Shown: positions 37,643-48,601 of the stretch, one piece after another
Layout of the letters: each line of letters starts with the position of its first letter
Position numbering within the stretch: position 1 is the stretch's first letter
Assembly (NCBI GenBank): GCA_937863385.1
Contig: CALMBW010000020.1
Location: forward strand, 124,001-188,000
Direction: 5' to 3'
DNA: 64,000 bases
Source of the DNA: an uncultured Actinomycetes bacterium
Lineage (GTDB): Bacteria; Actinomycetota; CADDZG01; WHSQ01
The notes under the pieces: generated by a model
Told to the model about the DNA's origin: nothing
The model's database searches: none
The model's input: only the letters and a program-made list of their open reading frames with translations
Position numbers and translations under genes: made by a program

Positions 37643-39648
37643 CCGAGGGGTCCCACTCGCAGGATCAGAGCCGATAGCAGCACTACTACGCCCAGCAAGA
37701 ACAGAGCCGCGTAGTTGCGCACGTAACCGCTCTGAAGGCGACGCACTCCATCCGACAGCCAGGCGACCAACGCTCCGGCTCCGTTAACCACGCCGTCGAT
37801 GCCCTTCGCATCGACCTTGTAGGCCGAGAACATAGCGAACCGATGCCCCGGTCGTTGGATGGTCGCTTCGTAGACCTCATCCACCTTGAACTTGTTCCGT
37901 GATGCCGTGAGCAGCTTGTCGAGCCAACTCCCCGTCACGAGACGAGCACGCAATTCGGCCCCCCGCTGGGTCAGGAACAAGAACCGAGCTAGGGCGATGC
38001 CCGAGACCGCAACACACAAAGCGACGCCCGCCAAGATCCAAGCGGTCGCTCCATGCGGAACCTCAAACTCACCGAGGACCGGGGTAAGGAAATGCTCGAG
38101 CCGAAGATCCCACGGAAGGTTGATGGCTCCTCCGACGACAGACAGCCCTCCGAGAACCGCCAGAGGGACCCACATGGTCCATGGCGACTCATGGGGGTGA
38201 ACGTCAGGGTCATGCTTGAGGGGACCTTCGAACACGCGTAGATAGAGACGCGACATGTAATAGGCCGTAAGCAGGGCGGTGAACAGACCGATGCCCCACA
38301 AGGCGTATTCGCCCTGCTCCCATGCCGCGGCGAGGATCGCATCCTTGGACCAGAAGCCCGCGAACGGCACGATGCCGGAGATGGCCAGCCATCCCAAGAG
38401 GAAGGTAGCGCCGGTGATCGGCATGACCTTGCGCAGCCCGCCCATCTTGCGCATGTCGGTCTCGTTCGCTAGGGCGTGCATCACGGACCCGGCCCCCATG
38501 AACATCAGAGCCTTGAAGAAAGCGTGGGTGATCAGGTGGAAGATCCCGCCCGAGAATGCCCCGAGCCCATTGGCAAGAAACATGTACCCAAGCTGCGACA
38601 CCGTCGAGTAAGCGAGCACTCGTTTGATGTCGTACTCAGTGCAAGCGATCAGCGCCGCCCACAACGCGGTCAGCGCGCCCACCCATGCCACAACTGTCAG
38701 AGCCAGGTCCCCCTCCGAGGCCAGGAACACCGGCCCCATGCGAGCGACCATGTACACGCCGGCCGTAACCATCGTCGCGGCATGGATCAAGGCGCTGGCG
38801 GGGGTGGGACCTTCCATCGCGTCGGGAAGCCACACATATAGAGGTATCTGGGCACTCTTGCCGACCGCGCCCCCGAACAACAAGAGTGCGGCGATCGTTG
38901 CGATCCCGCCGGAGATCTGACCGCCGCTTGCCGCAGCATTGATGTCTTCGATCTTCAAGCTTCCGACCGCGGCGACGAGCAAGAACATACCCAGCAAGAA
39001 GCTGAAGTCTCCGATGCGATTGACGATGAAGGCCTTCTTCGCCGCTGTGGCAGCAGCCGGTCGCTCGAACCAGAAACCGATCAAAAGGTAGGAGCAGAGA
39101 CCCACCCCTTCCCATCCAACGAAGGTCACGAGCAAGTTGTCGCCGAAGATCAACATCAACATCGCGGATGCGAACAGGGACAGGTATGCGAAGTAGCGAT
39201 GGAATCTAGGGTCGTGATGCATGTAACCGATCGAGTACAAGGCGATCAGTGTGCCGACACCCGTGACCACTAGAGCCAGAACAACCGAGAGCTGGTCGAT
39301 CAAGAAATCGGCACCAACTGCGAACCCACCGACCTGCATCCAGTCGAACATGTGGACGGTGAAGGTCCGAGCGTTCTCTACGTTTGCCCCCCCGTGGCCG
39401 ACGGCCCCCTCAGCCAGCTCGACGCCAACGATGTCTACGAACATCGCCACGGCCGCAACGAATGAGCGCAGCAGTGTAAGAACGGCGATGACGCCGGCCC
39501 ACGGGATCTCGCGGCCCCCCACCTTGAAGGTGCTCAGTCGTTTGCCGAACAACAACAGGAAAAGAGCAGTTCCCAACGGCCACAAGATGATCGTGGCCGT
39601 CAGCCCCATATAGTCGGGCCCCGGTATCAGAGAAGCCGAAAGATCCAC
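37639..39648 (-). CDS. nuoL: NADH-quinone oxidoreductase subunit L (14-subunit cluster)
   Basis: 669 residues with ~16 transmembrane helices and the lateral helix region. The TM5 glutamate is in GWEGVGLCSYLLIGFWF; KSAQIPLYVWLPDAMEGPTP and IKRVLAYSTVSQLGYMFLAN are the typical channel motifs. The distal proton pump of the NADH-oxidising complex. It starts 8 nt after nuoK. Confidence 0.96.
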   Translation of the reverse strand: MDLSASLIPGPDYMGLTATIILWPLGTALFLLLFGKRLSTFKVGGREIPWAGVIAVLTLLRSFVAAVAMFVDIVGVELAEGAVGHGGANVENARTFTVHMFDWMQVGGFAVGADFLIDQLSVVLALVVTGVGTLIALYSIGYMHHDPRFHRYFAYLSLFASAMLMLIFGDNLLVTFVGWEGVGLCSYLLIGFWFERPAAATAAKKAFIVNRIGDFSFLLGMFLLVAAVGSLKIEDINAAASGGQISGGIATIAALLLFGGAVGKSAQIPLYVWLPDAMEGPTPASALIHAATMVTAGVYMVARMGPVFLASEGDLALTVVAWVGALTALWAALIACTEYDIKRVLAYSTVSQLGYMFLANGLGAFSGGIFHLITHAFFKALMFMGAGSVMHALANETDMRKMGGLRKVMPITGATFLLGWLAISGIVPFAGFWSKDAILAAAWEQGEYALWGIGLFTALLTAYYMSRLYLRVFEGPLKHDPDVHPHESPWTMWVPLAVLGGLSVVGGAINLPWDLRLEHFLTPVLGEFEVPHGATAWILAGVALCVAVSGIALARFLFLTQRGAELRARLVTGSWLDKLLTASRNKFKVDEVYEATIQRPGHRFAMFSAYKVDAKGIDGVVNGAGALVAWLSDGVRRLQSGYVRNYAALFLLGVVVLLSALILRVGPLG

Positions 39649-39656
39649 TTACGAGC

Positions 39657-39965
39657 TCACCACTTCAGCAGGTTGACGTCATCGACGTCGGCCGAGGCCC
39701 TACGCCGAAAGATGGACACGATGATGGCGAGGCCGACCACGACCTCTGCGGCAGCAACCACCAAGACGAAGAACACCAGAACCTGGCCATCAAGGTTGCC
39801 TCGCATACGAGCAAAGGTCACGAAGGCAAGGTTGACGGCGTTCAGCATCAACTCAACGAACATGAAGATGACGATGGCGTTGCGCCGTACGAGCGCACCT
39901 ACCGCACCGATCGTGAACATGAGACCGGCAAGGGCCAGATAGAAGCCAGGAGGGACTTCGCTCAT
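39657..39965 (-). CDS. nuoK: NADH-quinone oxidoreductase subunit K (14-subunit cluster)
   Basis: 102 residues, three transmembrane helices, buried glutamates in [17 protein letters not shown] and [19 protein letters not shown] 4-nt overlap with nuoJ indicates coupled translation. Confidence 0.95.
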   Translation of the reverse strand: MSEVPPGFYLALAGLMFTIGAVGALVRRNAIVIFMFVELMLNAVNLAFVTFARMRGNLDGQVLVFFVLVVAAAEVVVGLAIIVSIFRRRASADVDDVNLLKW

Positions 39966-40549
39966 ACCGCAATCTCCTTGACGGGCGCACCTGCCGGGAG
40001 ATCCTCAGGGGTTTGGAGGTCGGCGACATCACTGATCCGGCGGGTGAGCACCATGACGCCAACGACCGCAACCACGAGCAGGATCGAGGTTGCTTCGAAC
40101 GGCAACAGGTAGCGAGAGAACAGCACCCGCGCCACTGCTAAGACGTTGCCCGGGTCCCTATTCAAGGCAGTGATCGCCTCACCACCGGCATCCCCTACCA
40201 GATCGATCCCTTTGAAAACGATGTAGATGACCTCGGCGGCAAGCAGGGCACCCAGCCCTACGGCAAGGGGACGTTGTGCCGGCAAAGGTTCGATAAGCGC
40301 GTCGCGCTTATCGACCCCGAGCAGCATGATGACGAACAGAAAGAGCACCATGATCGCCCCTGCGTAGACGATGATCTGCAAAGCAGCCACGAAATAGGCA
40401 CCTTGTAAGAGAAAGGTCACGGCCAACGCGACCTGGGCTATGACAAGGAACAAGGCAGCATGGACGGCGTTGCGCGCGAACACCATCGCCAGCGAGGAGC
40501 CCAACGCCACCACGAAAGTAACCCCGAACACGACCATCTCCAGTGTCAA
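39962..40549 (-). CDS. nuoJ: NADH-quinone oxidoreductase subunit J (14-subunit cluster)
   Basis: 195 residues, five transmembrane helices. [20 protein letters not shown] matches the conserved TM3 region. A short polar C-terminus ([19 protein letters not shown]) follows. It overlaps nuoI and nuoK by 4 nt each. Confidence 0.95.
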   Translation of the reverse strand: MTLEMVVFGVTFVVALGSSLAMVFARNAVHAALFLVIAQVALAVTFLLQGAYFVAALQIIVYAGAIMVLFLFVIMLLGVDKRDALIEPLPAQRPLAVGLGALLAAEVIYIVFKGIDLVGDAGGEAITALNRDPGNVLAVARVLFSRYLLPFEATSILLVVAVVGVMVLTRRISDVADLQTPEDLPAGAPVKEIAV

Positions 40550-41082
40550 GGTTCGATCACCTTCTTCTTGGAGTCGGCACGGTTCTGCGGCCCGCCGGTT
40601 ACGCCTTCGAGACGCGATCCCGGCTCGACAACCTTCTTGGTCTTCCAGTGACGCTCGATGGGAGCGTCAACGATGAGCTGGTCCTTAGTGAAGATCAAGC
40701 CGTCACGCGAGATCCCCGAGATCTCGTACTCGGTAGACATCAGCAATGCTTCGGTTGGACATGCCTCGACACAAAGGCCACAGAAGATGCAGCGCAGGTA
40801 GTTGATCTGATAGATCTGCGCGTAGCGCTCGCCCGGCGAGAATCTCGCTTCCGGGGTGTTCTCGGCCCCCACGACCAAGATCGCATCGGCGGGACAAACA
40901 CCCGCACACAGTTCGCACCCGATGCACTTCTCGAGACCATCCTCATGCCGATCCAGGACGTGACGTCCCCTGAATCGGGGGAACGGCTGGCGGCGAACCT
41001 CTGGATACGACACCGTGTCCTTCTTACGGAAGACATTGCGGATAACCACCTTCATTCCGGTGAGGATCTCAGGTAGTGCCAT
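40546..41082 (-). CDS. nuoI: NADH-quinone oxidoreductase subunit I (14-subunit cluster)
   Basis: 178 residues, normal length, with no Ala/Pro extension. Two [4Fe-4S] motifs: C53xxC56xxC59xxxC63 and C98xxC101xxC104xxxC108, clusters N6a and N6b of the electron chain. It overlaps nuoH by 14 nt. This ordinary form makes the 463-residue NuoI of the other cluster stand out. Confidence 0.96.
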   Translation of the reverse strand: MALPEILTGMKVVIRNVFRKKDTVSYPEVRRQPFPRFRGRHVLDRHEDGLEKCIGCELCAGVCPADAILVVGAENTPEARFSPGERYAQIYQINYLRCIFCGLCVEACPTEALLMSTEYEISGISRDGLIFTKDQLIVDAPIERHWKTKKVVEPGSRLEGVTGGPQNRADSKKKVIEP

Positions 41083-42298
41083 CGAGCCTCCTCTGAGGAG
41101 ATACGGCTGAACGCAAACGCGGGTCGCCCTTGCCGACCCAGACCATCACGACGGCGAACATCACCCCAAAAGCTCCGAGCTTCCAGTTGCGGCTCAACTG
41201 CGCGTTGTCGATGTTCACGACTGCGGTTACTGCGATCCATAGCAAGGAGGCCGGGATAAGGCGCTTCCACCCAAGCCACATCAAGCGGTCGTACCGCAGT
41301 CTGGGAAGGGTGGCCCGCAGCCACACGAATAGATAAACGAAGAGACCCGTCTTGAACAGGAACCAAGCTAATGGCCAGACCCACCCAAGGAAGTCGGGGG
41401 CAGGACCGTTCCAGCCACCGAAGAACAAGGTGACGGCCATGGCCGAGACCGTGACGATGTGCAGGTACTCGCCAAGGAAGAACATCAGGAACTTGGCGCC
41501 CCCGTACTCGGTCATGTAACCCGCCACGAGCTCGCTCTCGGCTTCAGGCAGGTCGAAGGGTGCACGGTTGGTCTCGGCGATCCCCGCGATCAAGAAGATG
41601 AGGAAGGCCGGCCACTGCGACCAGATGTACCAGTTGGGCACGTACTCGAAGTAACGGCTGATGCTTTCGAGGACCGGGATGCCGTCGAAGAAGGTGACGT
41701 TCTGAACCGACCCCGCTTGTGCAGCCACGATCGCCTTCGTAGACAAGCTCCCCGATACGAGCACGATGGGGATCAACGAGAGACCCAGGGCGATCTCGTA
41801 CGAGATCATCTGGGCACTCGCCCGAACCGCACCCAACAGCGGGTACTTCGAACCCGATGACCACCCGGCAAGCGCCACGCCGTAGACGCCGATCGAACCG
41901 GCCGCCAGGAAGAAGAGCAGTCCGATGTTCAGGTCCGAAAGGATGAAGTCGATCCGATGTCCCGCGATGGTGACCTCGTCGCCGAAAGGAACGACGGCAA
42001 AGGCAAGGAACGATGCCACGGCAGCGATAACCGGTGCGGCTGCATACGTCCAACGATCGGCAAGCTGCGGGCGGAAATCTTCCTTCGTTATCAGCTTGAT
42101 GCCATCGGCCAGCGTCTGAAGGAGCCCGAAAGGACCCCACCGGTTCGGGCCGATGCGAGCTTGCATGTCGGCAAGGATCCGGCGTTCGGCCCACACCACG
42201 AGGATCATCAACACCAGCAGAGAGGCGAAAACGATGAGCACTTTGGCGATGGCGATGACGGTCTGCGGACCGCCGATCAGATCGATGACCCAGTTCAT
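41069..42298 (-). CDS. nuoH: NADH-quinone oxidoreductase subunit H (14-subunit cluster)
   Basis: 409 residues, longer than the other NuoH because of a C-terminal helix region ([20 protein letters not shown] and beyond). The quinone-channel signature reads [20 protein letters not shown], the classical NuoH form. [20 protein letters not shown] near the N-terminus is also diagnostic. It overlaps nuoG by 4 nt. Confidence 0.96.
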   Translation of the reverse strand: MNWVIDLIGGPQTVIAIAKVLIVFASLLVLMILVVWAERRILADMQARIGPNRWGPFGLLQTLADGIKLITKEDFRPQLADRWTYAAAPVIAAVASFLAFAVVPFGDEVTIAGHRIDFILSDLNIGLLFFLAAGSIGVYGVALAGWSSGSKYPLLGAVRASAQMISYEIALGLSLIPIVLVSGSLSTKAIVAAQAGSVQNVTFFDGIPVLESISRYFEYVPNWYIWSQWPAFLIFLIAGIAETNRAPFDLPEAESELVAGYMTEYGGAKFLMFFLGEYLHIVTVSAMAVTLFFGGWNGPAPDFLGWVWPLAWFLFKTGLFVYLFVWLRATLPRLRYDRLMWLGWKRLIPASLLWIAVTAVVNIDNAQLSRNWKLGAFGVMFAVVMVWVGKGDPRLRSAVSPQRRLDGTT

Positions 42299-44826
42299 GC
42301 GTCCGCCTTACGGATCTCGACGCACGGGTCGACTCCGGACATCAACCTGTTCGCGCGGCAGTCTTTCTGGTCGTAAGGAACGAACACACAGCCTTCAGCG
42401 ACCCCATTCACCCGAGCCTTGACCGCGATCTCGTTCCCAGCCCCGGAGACGATGACGGGGTCGCCGTCGGCGATTCCAAGACGTTTCGCATCGGAATCGT
42501 TGATCTCGATGAAGGGATCTGGCTGCAAACCACGTAAGGCTGCGCTGCGCGACACCATCGCGCCCTCGTCGTAGATCAGCCGGCCGCTGAGTAGCTCGAA
42601 GCTCCCTTCCGACACGGCCTCGGGACTGGTCATGGCAGGCGCCTCGGTCACCTCTGGAGCTGGGAACACATAGCCCGGTCGTTGCCGCGCCTCGAACGCT
42701 CGTAGCTCCCACGACAAGGGCCAGTTCTGACCGGTTGCGAAAGGGGCACCCGATCGATGGCCCTTGGGGTACTGACCTCCGGGACCCGACATGCGAAGCG
42801 GCGATGGATGCTCGCCCTCGAAGCCTTGCTCATCGAACGGATGGGGAAGTGGCGCCTCCTGGGTCAGCTTGTCAATATCGACGTCCGCGTGGGTACGGAC
42901 ATTGCCCTTGATGTCGGTCCAGACATCCCCGAAACCATGCCACCCCCAGTCCTCATCGAGCGCCGATGCGATCGCTGCGCATGTCTTCCACACCTCGCGA
43001 GCGGTACCGGGTGGTTTCGTCAGAGGCTCGAGCTTCTGCAGCCTGCGTTCGAGGTTAGTGAAAGTGCCCTCACGCTCGGGAGAAGCCGCCGACGGGAACA
43101 CCACATCGGAAAGCAGTGCCGTCTCGGTGGAAAACAGCTCGACGCATACGACGAAGGCCTTGCCCCCCAGTGCCTTGCGAGCAAGATCGGCATCGGGGAA
43201 ATCAGCAACGACGTCGGCTCCGAAGATCAGCAGAACATCGAGTTCGCCGTCTGCTGCCGCCTGCAAGATCTGACGGGTACCGCGACCAGGTTCGGCTACC
43301 ACAGCGTGACCTGCCTCAAGAGCTGGATGCAGACCCATGTCCAAAGCACCTTGCGAACCGGCGTGGGGGGGGCAAACGAGCAGCTTCCCACCCACCTTCT
43401 GAGCCAGAGCGACGGCTGCTCGAAGCGTCGGGGACTCATCTCGCCCCGCGTAGCCCGGTGACCAACAAACGACGGTTGGACCTTCGAGCTTGTCTCCCAG
43501 CGCCTCGATCGCTGCTGGCTGTGCGGACGGAGCGACCCGTGTGACCTGTGCGGCGTGTATGTCCAGCGAGGTCGAGCTCGAAGAGACGATGAACAGGTCC
43601 GTGTTCCGGTCGCGTACGCCGGTATGGAGGTGCAGGTACAGCACCGGGAGAGACTCCTTCGGGTCGGGCCCCACCCACACCACGTTGCTCGCCGCTTTGA
43701 GATCGTCGATCGTGGCGTTGGACCCGGCGACTCCGGTCAGCGACATCGCCAGTTCGTAGGGAGCCCCTGCGTCCTGGATGCGTGAGTCAACATCCTTGGT
43801 ACCGATGACCTTGCGGGCAAGTTTGCCGATCGCGTATGAGTCCTCGGTCGTCAGATGACCGCCTGCGATGACACCAACGTTCGCTGCGCCTTTCAGCTTG
43901 CCGGCGACCACAGCGAGTGCCTGAGCCCATCCGGTTTGCTCGAAGTCCTCCCCGCTGCGGACCAGTGGCGTCGTCAGACGATCCTCGGAGGAGACGTAGT
44001 GGTAGCCGAAGCGGCCCTTGTCGCAGATCCAGAAGTCGTTGACCTGCTCGTTCGGAAGAGCTTGACGACGAACGAGATTCCCTGCCCGGGTCTCGTTCGT
44101 CAAGGGGCAGCCGACCGAGCAGTAGTCGCACACGCTCGGAGCTGTTTCCAGATCCCACGGCCGAGATACGAACCGGTAAGGCTTGCTCGTAAGTGCGCCC
44201 ACCGGACAGATCTGGATCGTGTTGCCCGAGAAGTAGCTGTCGAAGGGATCGTCGGTGAAATTGAGGATCTGTGTCCCGTCGCCCCGATCAACAAGTTGGA
44301 TGAATCGATCGCCGGCGATCTCGTCAGAGAATCGAACGCAGCGCCAGCAGAGCACGCAACGCTCTCGATCTAGCACGACGAGCTCGGAGATATCGAGCGC
44401 CTTCTCGTAGTGACGCTTCTCTTCCACGTAGCGCGACGAACCCGGGCCGTGCTTGTAGGTCTGGTCCTGAAGCGGGCACTCGCCTGCCCGGTCACAGATG
44501 GGGCAATCGAGCGGGTGGTTGATCAGCAGGAGTTCGAGCACACCCTTCTGCGCTTCGACGGCCTCATCCGACACTGTGTTGGCGATCATGCCGTCTGCAA
44601 CTGGAGTCGCGCATGCAGGTTGAAGCTTTGGCATGCCCTCGACGTTCACGAGGCACATGCGGCAGACCGCCACCGACTTCATGCCGGGGTGATAGCAGAA
44701 GCGAGGGATGAAGTTGCCGATCTCCTCGGCGACATCGATGAGCAACCGTCCCTTCTCGGTCTGAACGGTGGTCCCGTTGATAGTTACCGTCACGAGATCA
44801 TCGCGGGCCGGGGCTTGATCGCTCAT
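42295..44826 (-). CDS. nuoG: NADH-quinone oxidoreductase subunit G (14-subunit cluster)
   Basis: 843 residues. The N-terminal ferredoxin-like domain holds the [2Fe-2S] ligands (CYHPGMKSVAVCRMCLV, Cys44/55/58/72), followed by a DCPICDRAGECPLQDQTYKH segment and a CVLCWRCVRF/CPVGAL [4Fe-4S] region. A CDYCSVGCPL motif, as in molybdopterin-oxidoreductase homologues, follows near residue 237, then a long degenerate molybdopterin-type domain with a C-terminal aspartate-decarboxylase-like beta fold. Part of the NADH dehydrogenase module together with NuoE and NuoF. It overlaps nuoF by 1 nt. Confidence 0.95.
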   Translation of the reverse strand: MSDQAPARDDLVTVTINGTTVQTEKGRLLIDVAEEIGNFIPRFCYHPGMKSVAVCRMCLVNVEGMPKLQPACATPVADGMIANTVSDEAVEAQKGVLELLLINHPLDCPICDRAGECPLQDQTYKHGPGSSRYVEEKRHYEKALDISELVVLDRERCVLCWRCVRFSDEIAGDRFIQLVDRGDGTQILNFTDDPFDSYFSGNTIQICPVGALTSKPYRFVSRPWDLETAPSVCDYCSVGCPLTNETRAGNLVRRQALPNEQVNDFWICDKGRFGYHYVSSEDRLTTPLVRSGEDFEQTGWAQALAVVAGKLKGAANVGVIAGGHLTTEDSYAIGKLARKVIGTKDVDSRIQDAGAPYELAMSLTGVAGSNATIDDLKAASNVVWVGPDPKESLPVLYLHLHTGVRDRNTDLFIVSSSSTSLDIHAAQVTRVAPSAQPAAIEALGDKLEGPTVVCWSPGYAGRDESPTLRAAVALAQKVGGKLLVCPPHAGSQGALDMGLHPALEAGHAVVAEPGRGTRQILQAAADGELDVLLIFGADVVADFPDADLARKALGGKAFVVCVELFSTETALLSDVVFPSAASPEREGTFTNLERRLQKLEPLTKPPGTAREVWKTCAAIASALDEDWGWHGFGDVWTDIKGNVRTHADVDIDKLTQEAPLPHPFDEQGFEGEHPSPLRMSGPGGQYPKGHRSGAPFATGQNWPLSWELRAFEARQRPGYVFPAPEVTEAPAMTSPEAVSEGSFELLSGRLIYDEGAMVSRSAALRGLQPDPFIEINDSDAKRLGIADGDPVIVSGAGNEIAVKARVNGVAEGCVFVPYDQKDCRANRLMSGVDPCVEIRKADA

Positions 44827-46181
44827 CAGACCCCTTCCTCGCCGACACCGGCGTTCTGCTCACCCACGAAACCACTCCCGCGGCCCGTGTGCGCGCCGAC
44901 CAGCATCTCGTCGTGGTCATCGAACGGGCAACGCCCCAAGGCAACGTGCTGCTCGAACTCCTCCCAGAACAACTTCACGTTGCTGCGAACCGCCCATGAC
45001 GATGCATCACCCAACGGACAGAAGCACTTCCCGTCCATCGAGTTGCAGATATCCAGGAGCAGTTGAAGGTCTTCCTGGCGGCCTTCCCCGTGCTCGATGC
45101 GTTCGAGCACTTTCACTTTCCACCAGGTTCCCTCACGGCACGGCGTGCACTTCCCGCACGACTCGTGCTCGAAGAAGTGGGCGGTCAGCAGAGCGTTTCT
45201 CACCATGCAAGTTGAGTCATCCATGAACACGACAGCGCCTGACCCCAACATCGTCCCGGCCTCTTTGAGCGACTCGAAATCCATGCCCACATTGAGATCG
45301 GTAACCAAGGGAGCACTTGCTCCGCCGGGGATGACTGCCTTAACGGGCTTGGAGCCGATCATCCCCCCGGCCACCTGCAGCAGGTCACCGAGTGACATCC
45401 CGTATTCAACCTCGTAGTTGCCGGGCTTGTTGACGTGTCCCGACACGGACATGACCTTGGTGCCCGGAGCCTTCTCCGTACCCCACTGCTTGAACCACGC
45501 AGCGTCGTTGCCGACGATGTGCGGGAGCGTCGAGATCGTTTCGGTGTTGTTGATAACGGTGGGCTGCCCGTAAAGACCCTTGATGGCCGGGAAAGGTGGC
45601 TTCAACCGCGGCTGACCGCGGAAACCTTCGAGCGAGTCCAGAAGGGCCGACTCTTCGCCACAGATGTAGGCCCCGGCGCCACGGTGCACGACGATGTCCA
45701 GGTTGAAGTCGGTGTCAAAGAGGCCAGTGCCCAGATATCCGGCCCTATACGCCTCTGCGACCGCTGCGTCGAGGCGGCGAGCGCCGAGCGCGAACTCGCC
45801 CCTGCAATACACGAAGGCCTTATTGGCTCCGACCGCCCACGCCGCGATGATGATGCCTTCGATCAGTTGATGGGGATCCTTCTCCATGAGCTCGCGGTCC
45901 TTGAAGGTGCCGGGTTCGCCCTCGTCGTGATTGATGACTACATAGCGCGGAAAGATGTCCTGGGGCACGAAGGACCATTTCATCCCGGTCGGGAATCCGG
46001 CCCCCCCTTTGCCGCGAAGGCCTGCATCTTTCACGAGGGCGATGAGGTCAGCCGAGCTCATGTCGGCAACCGCCTTACGGGCATTGTTGTACCCATCCGT
46101 AGCTAGGTAGCGATCCAGGGTCCAGGAGTCCTCTGGGTATTCCCGCAAGCGCTTCATGACCATGAGGGTCTCGTTAGGCAT
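44826..46181 (-). CDS. nuoF: NADH-quinone oxidoreductase subunit F (14-subunit cluster)
   Basis: 451 residues. NADH- and FMN-binding subunit, the site of NADH oxidation. The glycine-rich FMN/NADH loop is GLRGKGGAGFPTG (54-66); NHDEGEPGTFKDRELM and GAGAYICGEESALLDSLEGF are typical. The N3 [4Fe-4S] cluster ligands are in ESCGKCTPCREG with a later Cys in DGKCFCPLGD. It overlaps nuoE by 8 nt. Its presence, and its absence from the 11-gene cluster, is the main functional difference between the two complexes. Confidence 0.96.
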   Translation of the reverse strand: MPNETLMVMKRLREYPEDSWTLDRYLATDGYNNARKAVADMSSADLIALVKDAGLRGKGGAGFPTGMKWSFVPQDIFPRYVVINHDEGEPGTFKDRELMEKDPHQLIEGIIIAAWAVGANKAFVYCRGEFALGARRLDAAVAEAYRAGYLGTGLFDTDFNLDIVVHRGAGAYICGEESALLDSLEGFRGQPRLKPPFPAIKGLYGQPTVINNTETISTLPHIVGNDAAWFKQWGTEKAPGTKVMSVSGHVNKPGNYEVEYGMSLGDLLQVAGGMIGSKPVKAVIPGGASAPLVTDLNVGMDFESLKEAGTMLGSGAVVFMDDSTCMVRNALLTAHFFEHESCGKCTPCREGTWWKVKVLERIEHGEGRQEDLQLLLDICNSMDGKCFCPLGDASSWAVRSNVKLFWEEFEQHVALGRCPFDDHDEMLVGAHTGRGSGFVGEQNAGVGEEGV

Positions 46182-46866
46182 CCGGGTCCTCCTTGGCGCC
46201 GTGACCCTTCACCGGTGGACGGAATCCAGGCGCCATATCGGCCGGGGGAACCTCGCCGCTCACGGTGCGCGCACCTTGTTCCTGGTTCCCGTGCCCCTCG
46301 ATCACGCCCGTCATCGCAACCTCACGCGAGACATCCTTGTGCGTTTGGATCGCCTCTCCGGCGACACTTCGCACCTCATCACCCCGTTCGAGCTTGTCGA
46401 TGATCTCAACCATCTCCTCGGGCGACACTTTGTAGAAGTCCTCGTAGTTGATCTGCAGACTCGGTGCTCCGTCACACGTAGCCAGACACTCGGCCGCCTC
46501 CAAAGTGAAGCGTCCGTCGGGGGTGCTTTGTCCTGCGGGGACGCCGAGACGTTCTTCGGCAGCGCGCAGCACCTTACGTCCGCCCAGGTGAGTGCAAGTG
46601 ATGTTGCGGCACACCGAGATCAGGTACTCACCTGTGGCCTGCTTCTTGAGCATCGTGTAGAAGCTCGCGACGGAAAGCACCTCTGCCGGAGTGAGGCCCA
46701 GGACCTGAGCCACATCACGCATCCCCTCTTCGGTGACATGGCCCTGGACCGACTGCACGTAGAAAAGCAAAGGGATCAGTGCAGAACGGGCATTGGGATA
46801 CTTGCCCACGATCGCATCGACGTCGCCCTGATGGTCACCGAGCACGGCAAGCTGCCGAACGCTCAT
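46174..46866 (-). CDS. nuoE: NADH-quinone oxidoreductase subunit E (14-subunit cluster)
   Basis: 230 residues. The thioredoxin-like [2Fe-2S] domain has ligands Cys86, Cys91, Cys127 and Cys131 (SVCRNITC, AECLATC). A polar C-terminal extension of about 70 residues (VIEGHGNQEQGARTVSGEVP and on) lies beyond the usual ~160-residue domain; actinobacterial NuoE proteins often have such tails. It overlaps nuoD by 4 nt. Confidence 0.95.
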   Translation of the reverse strand: MSVRQLAVLGDHQGDVDAIVGKYPNARSALIPLLFYVQSVQGHVTEEGMRDVAQVLGLTPAEVLSVASFYTMLKKQATGEYLISVCRNITCTHLGGRKVLRAAEERLGVPAGQSTPDGRFTLEAAECLATCDGAPSLQINYEDFYKVSPEEMVEIIDKLERGDEVRSVAGEAIQTHKDVSREVAMTGVIEGHGNQEQGARTVSGEVPPADMAPGFRPPVKGHGAKEDPDA

Positions 46867-48110
46867 CGGTCCACCCCACCCATGACTGGGTCGACCGACG
46901 CGATCGTTGAGATCAGGTCGGCAACGAGGCCGCCGCGCGCCATCGGGCCCAGGGATTGAAGGTTCACGAAGGACGGGTCACGCACGTGGCATCTGTAGGG
47001 AGACGACCCACCGTCTGAGATCGCATACACGCCCAACTCTCCGCGCGGCGATTCGACGGCTGCGTACGTCTCACCAGGCGGCACTGTGTACCCCTGGGTT
47101 GAAAGCTTGAAGTGGTGGATGACAGCCTCCATAGAGCGGTTCAGCTCGTCACGAGGAGGATGAGTGATCTTGGGGTCCATGTTCTTGTGATCCCCTGAGG
47201 GCATGCGGTCGATGAGCTGCTCGACGAGCTTGGTGGACTCCCGGATCTCAGCGATACGTACCTTGTACCGGGCATAGACGTCACCCTCGGCAGCTACGGG
47301 GACCGAGAAACTCAAGCCATCCTCGAAAGCGTCGTAGGGCATGTCTCGGCGAAGATCCCAGTCGTATCCCGTGGCCCGGAGGATCGGTCCGGTTGCCCCT
47401 AGTGCGAGAGCTTCTTCAGTCGTGATCGCACCGATGCCCTTGGTCCGTTCTAGGAAGATCGGGTTCTCTGTGATGAGCTGCTCGTACTCCTCGACACGCC
47501 GTTTCATCATCTCGACGATGGTTCGGGCGGCACGCTCCCAATCCTCGGGAAGGTCCTCCCACACACCACCAGGCAGGAAGTAGTTGTTGTTCATGCGAAG
47601 TCCGGTGACCATCTCGAAGAAATCAAGGATCACTTCACGCTCGCGAAAGCCATAGAACATCGCCGACATCGCGCCCATGTCCAACCCCTGGGTGCCGAAC
47701 GCGACCAGATGACTCGACAGCCGGTTCATCTCGGTGATCAAAGAGCGGATGTACTTCCCACGCGGAGGTACCTCGATGTCGAGAAGCTTCTCCACCGCCA
47801 GCGAGTAGGCCTGCTCGTTGAAGAAGGGGGCCAGATAGTCCATCCGCGTGACGATCGTGATCGCTGCCCGCCAGGTCTGGTCCTCACATTCCTTCTCCAT
47901 GCCGGTGTGCAGATAGCCGATGATCGGCTTGCACTCCAAGACGGTCTCACCATCCAGCGTCAGAAGCAGCCTCAGCACCCCATGTGTGGACGGATGAACC
48001 GGCCCCATGTTGATGACCATCCGCTCGTCGGTCTCGTCGAACCACTCGACGAAAGCCCCCTGACCGTCGGCTTCCAGTCGCCCTACCAACTCTTCGCGCG
48101 AGACGGTCAT
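46863..48110 (-). CDS. nuoD: NADH-quinone oxidoreductase subunit D (14-subunit cluster)
   Basis: 415 residues, 49 kDa-type. The quinone-site pair is intact: His43 (VHPSTHGVLRLL) and, 49 residues on, Tyr92 (TRMDYLAP), in contrast to Trp in the other NuoD. Downstream signatures MRVNN-like GLRMNNNYFLPGGVWEDLP and YAAVESPRGELGVYAISDGG are typical. It overlaps nuoC and nuoE by 4 nt each. Confidence 0.96.
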   Translation of the reverse strand: MTVSREELVGRLEADGQGAFVEWFDETDERMVINMGPVHPSTHGVLRLLLTLDGETVLECKPIIGYLHTGMEKECEDQTWRAAITIVTRMDYLAPFFNEQAYSLAVEKLLDIEVPPRGKYIRSLITEMNRLSSHLVAFGTQGLDMGAMSAMFYGFREREVILDFFEMVTGLRMNNNYFLPGGVWEDLPEDWERAARTIVEMMKRRVEEYEQLITENPIFLERTKGIGAITTEEALALGATGPILRATGYDWDLRRDMPYDAFEDGLSFSVPVAAEGDVYARYKVRIAEIRESTKLVEQLIDRMPSGDHKNMDPKITHPPRDELNRSMEAVIHHFKLSTQGYTVPPGETYAAVESPRGELGVYAISDGGSSPYRCHVRDPSFVNLQSLGPMARGGLVADLISTIASVDPVMGGVDR

Positions 48111-48601
48111 GACTGGCCGTCCTTAGCGGTCTGACCGTAACCATCGACTTCTTGTTGCGCTTCGATCGTGTTCGGACCTTGCCCGGGGCCCTGGATCTGC
48201 AGGAATGGTTGCTTCACGAAATCGACAGGCACCTTGCCGACGCCGTAGTCCTTTCGTAGCGGATGGCCCTCCCAATCATCAGGAAGCAGGATGCGGGTCA
48301 GATCGGGATGTCCCTCGAAAACGATCCCAAACAGGTCGTACGCCTCGCGCTCGAGGAAGTTCGCGGTCGGCCACACAGACGTCACTGAAGGCACGGACGG
48401 TGGCTCGCCCGCTGCTGCAACGTGGAGAGTGCGGCGCTCTTTTCGTTCGCGATGCAGCAGCTGCACCGCGATGCCGAAACGGTCATCGAACCCGAGATGC
48501 ATCCTGTCCACGCCACAGAGGTCGGCGAGCCACCATCCCTGTGCGACCAACTCGCGCGCAGAGTCCAACCACTCTTCGGAGCGGATCTCGACGTCGGTCA
48601 T
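48107..48601 (-). CDS. nuoC: NADH-quinone oxidoreductase subunit C (14-subunit cluster)
   Basis: 164 residues, 30 kDa-type. [20 protein letters not shown] and [17 protein letters not shown] are the family signatures. The C-terminal tail ([15 protein letters not shown]) is polar. It overlaps nuoB and nuoD by 4 nt. Confidence 0.94.
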   Translation of the reverse strand: MTDVEIRSEEWLDSARELVAQGWWLADLCGVDRMHLGFDDRFGIAVQLLHRERKERRTLHVAAAGEPPSVPSVTSVWPTANFLEREAYDLFGIVFEGHPDLTRILLPDDWEGHPLRKDYGVGKVPVDFVKQPFLQIQGPGQGPNTIEAQQEVDGYGQTAKDGQS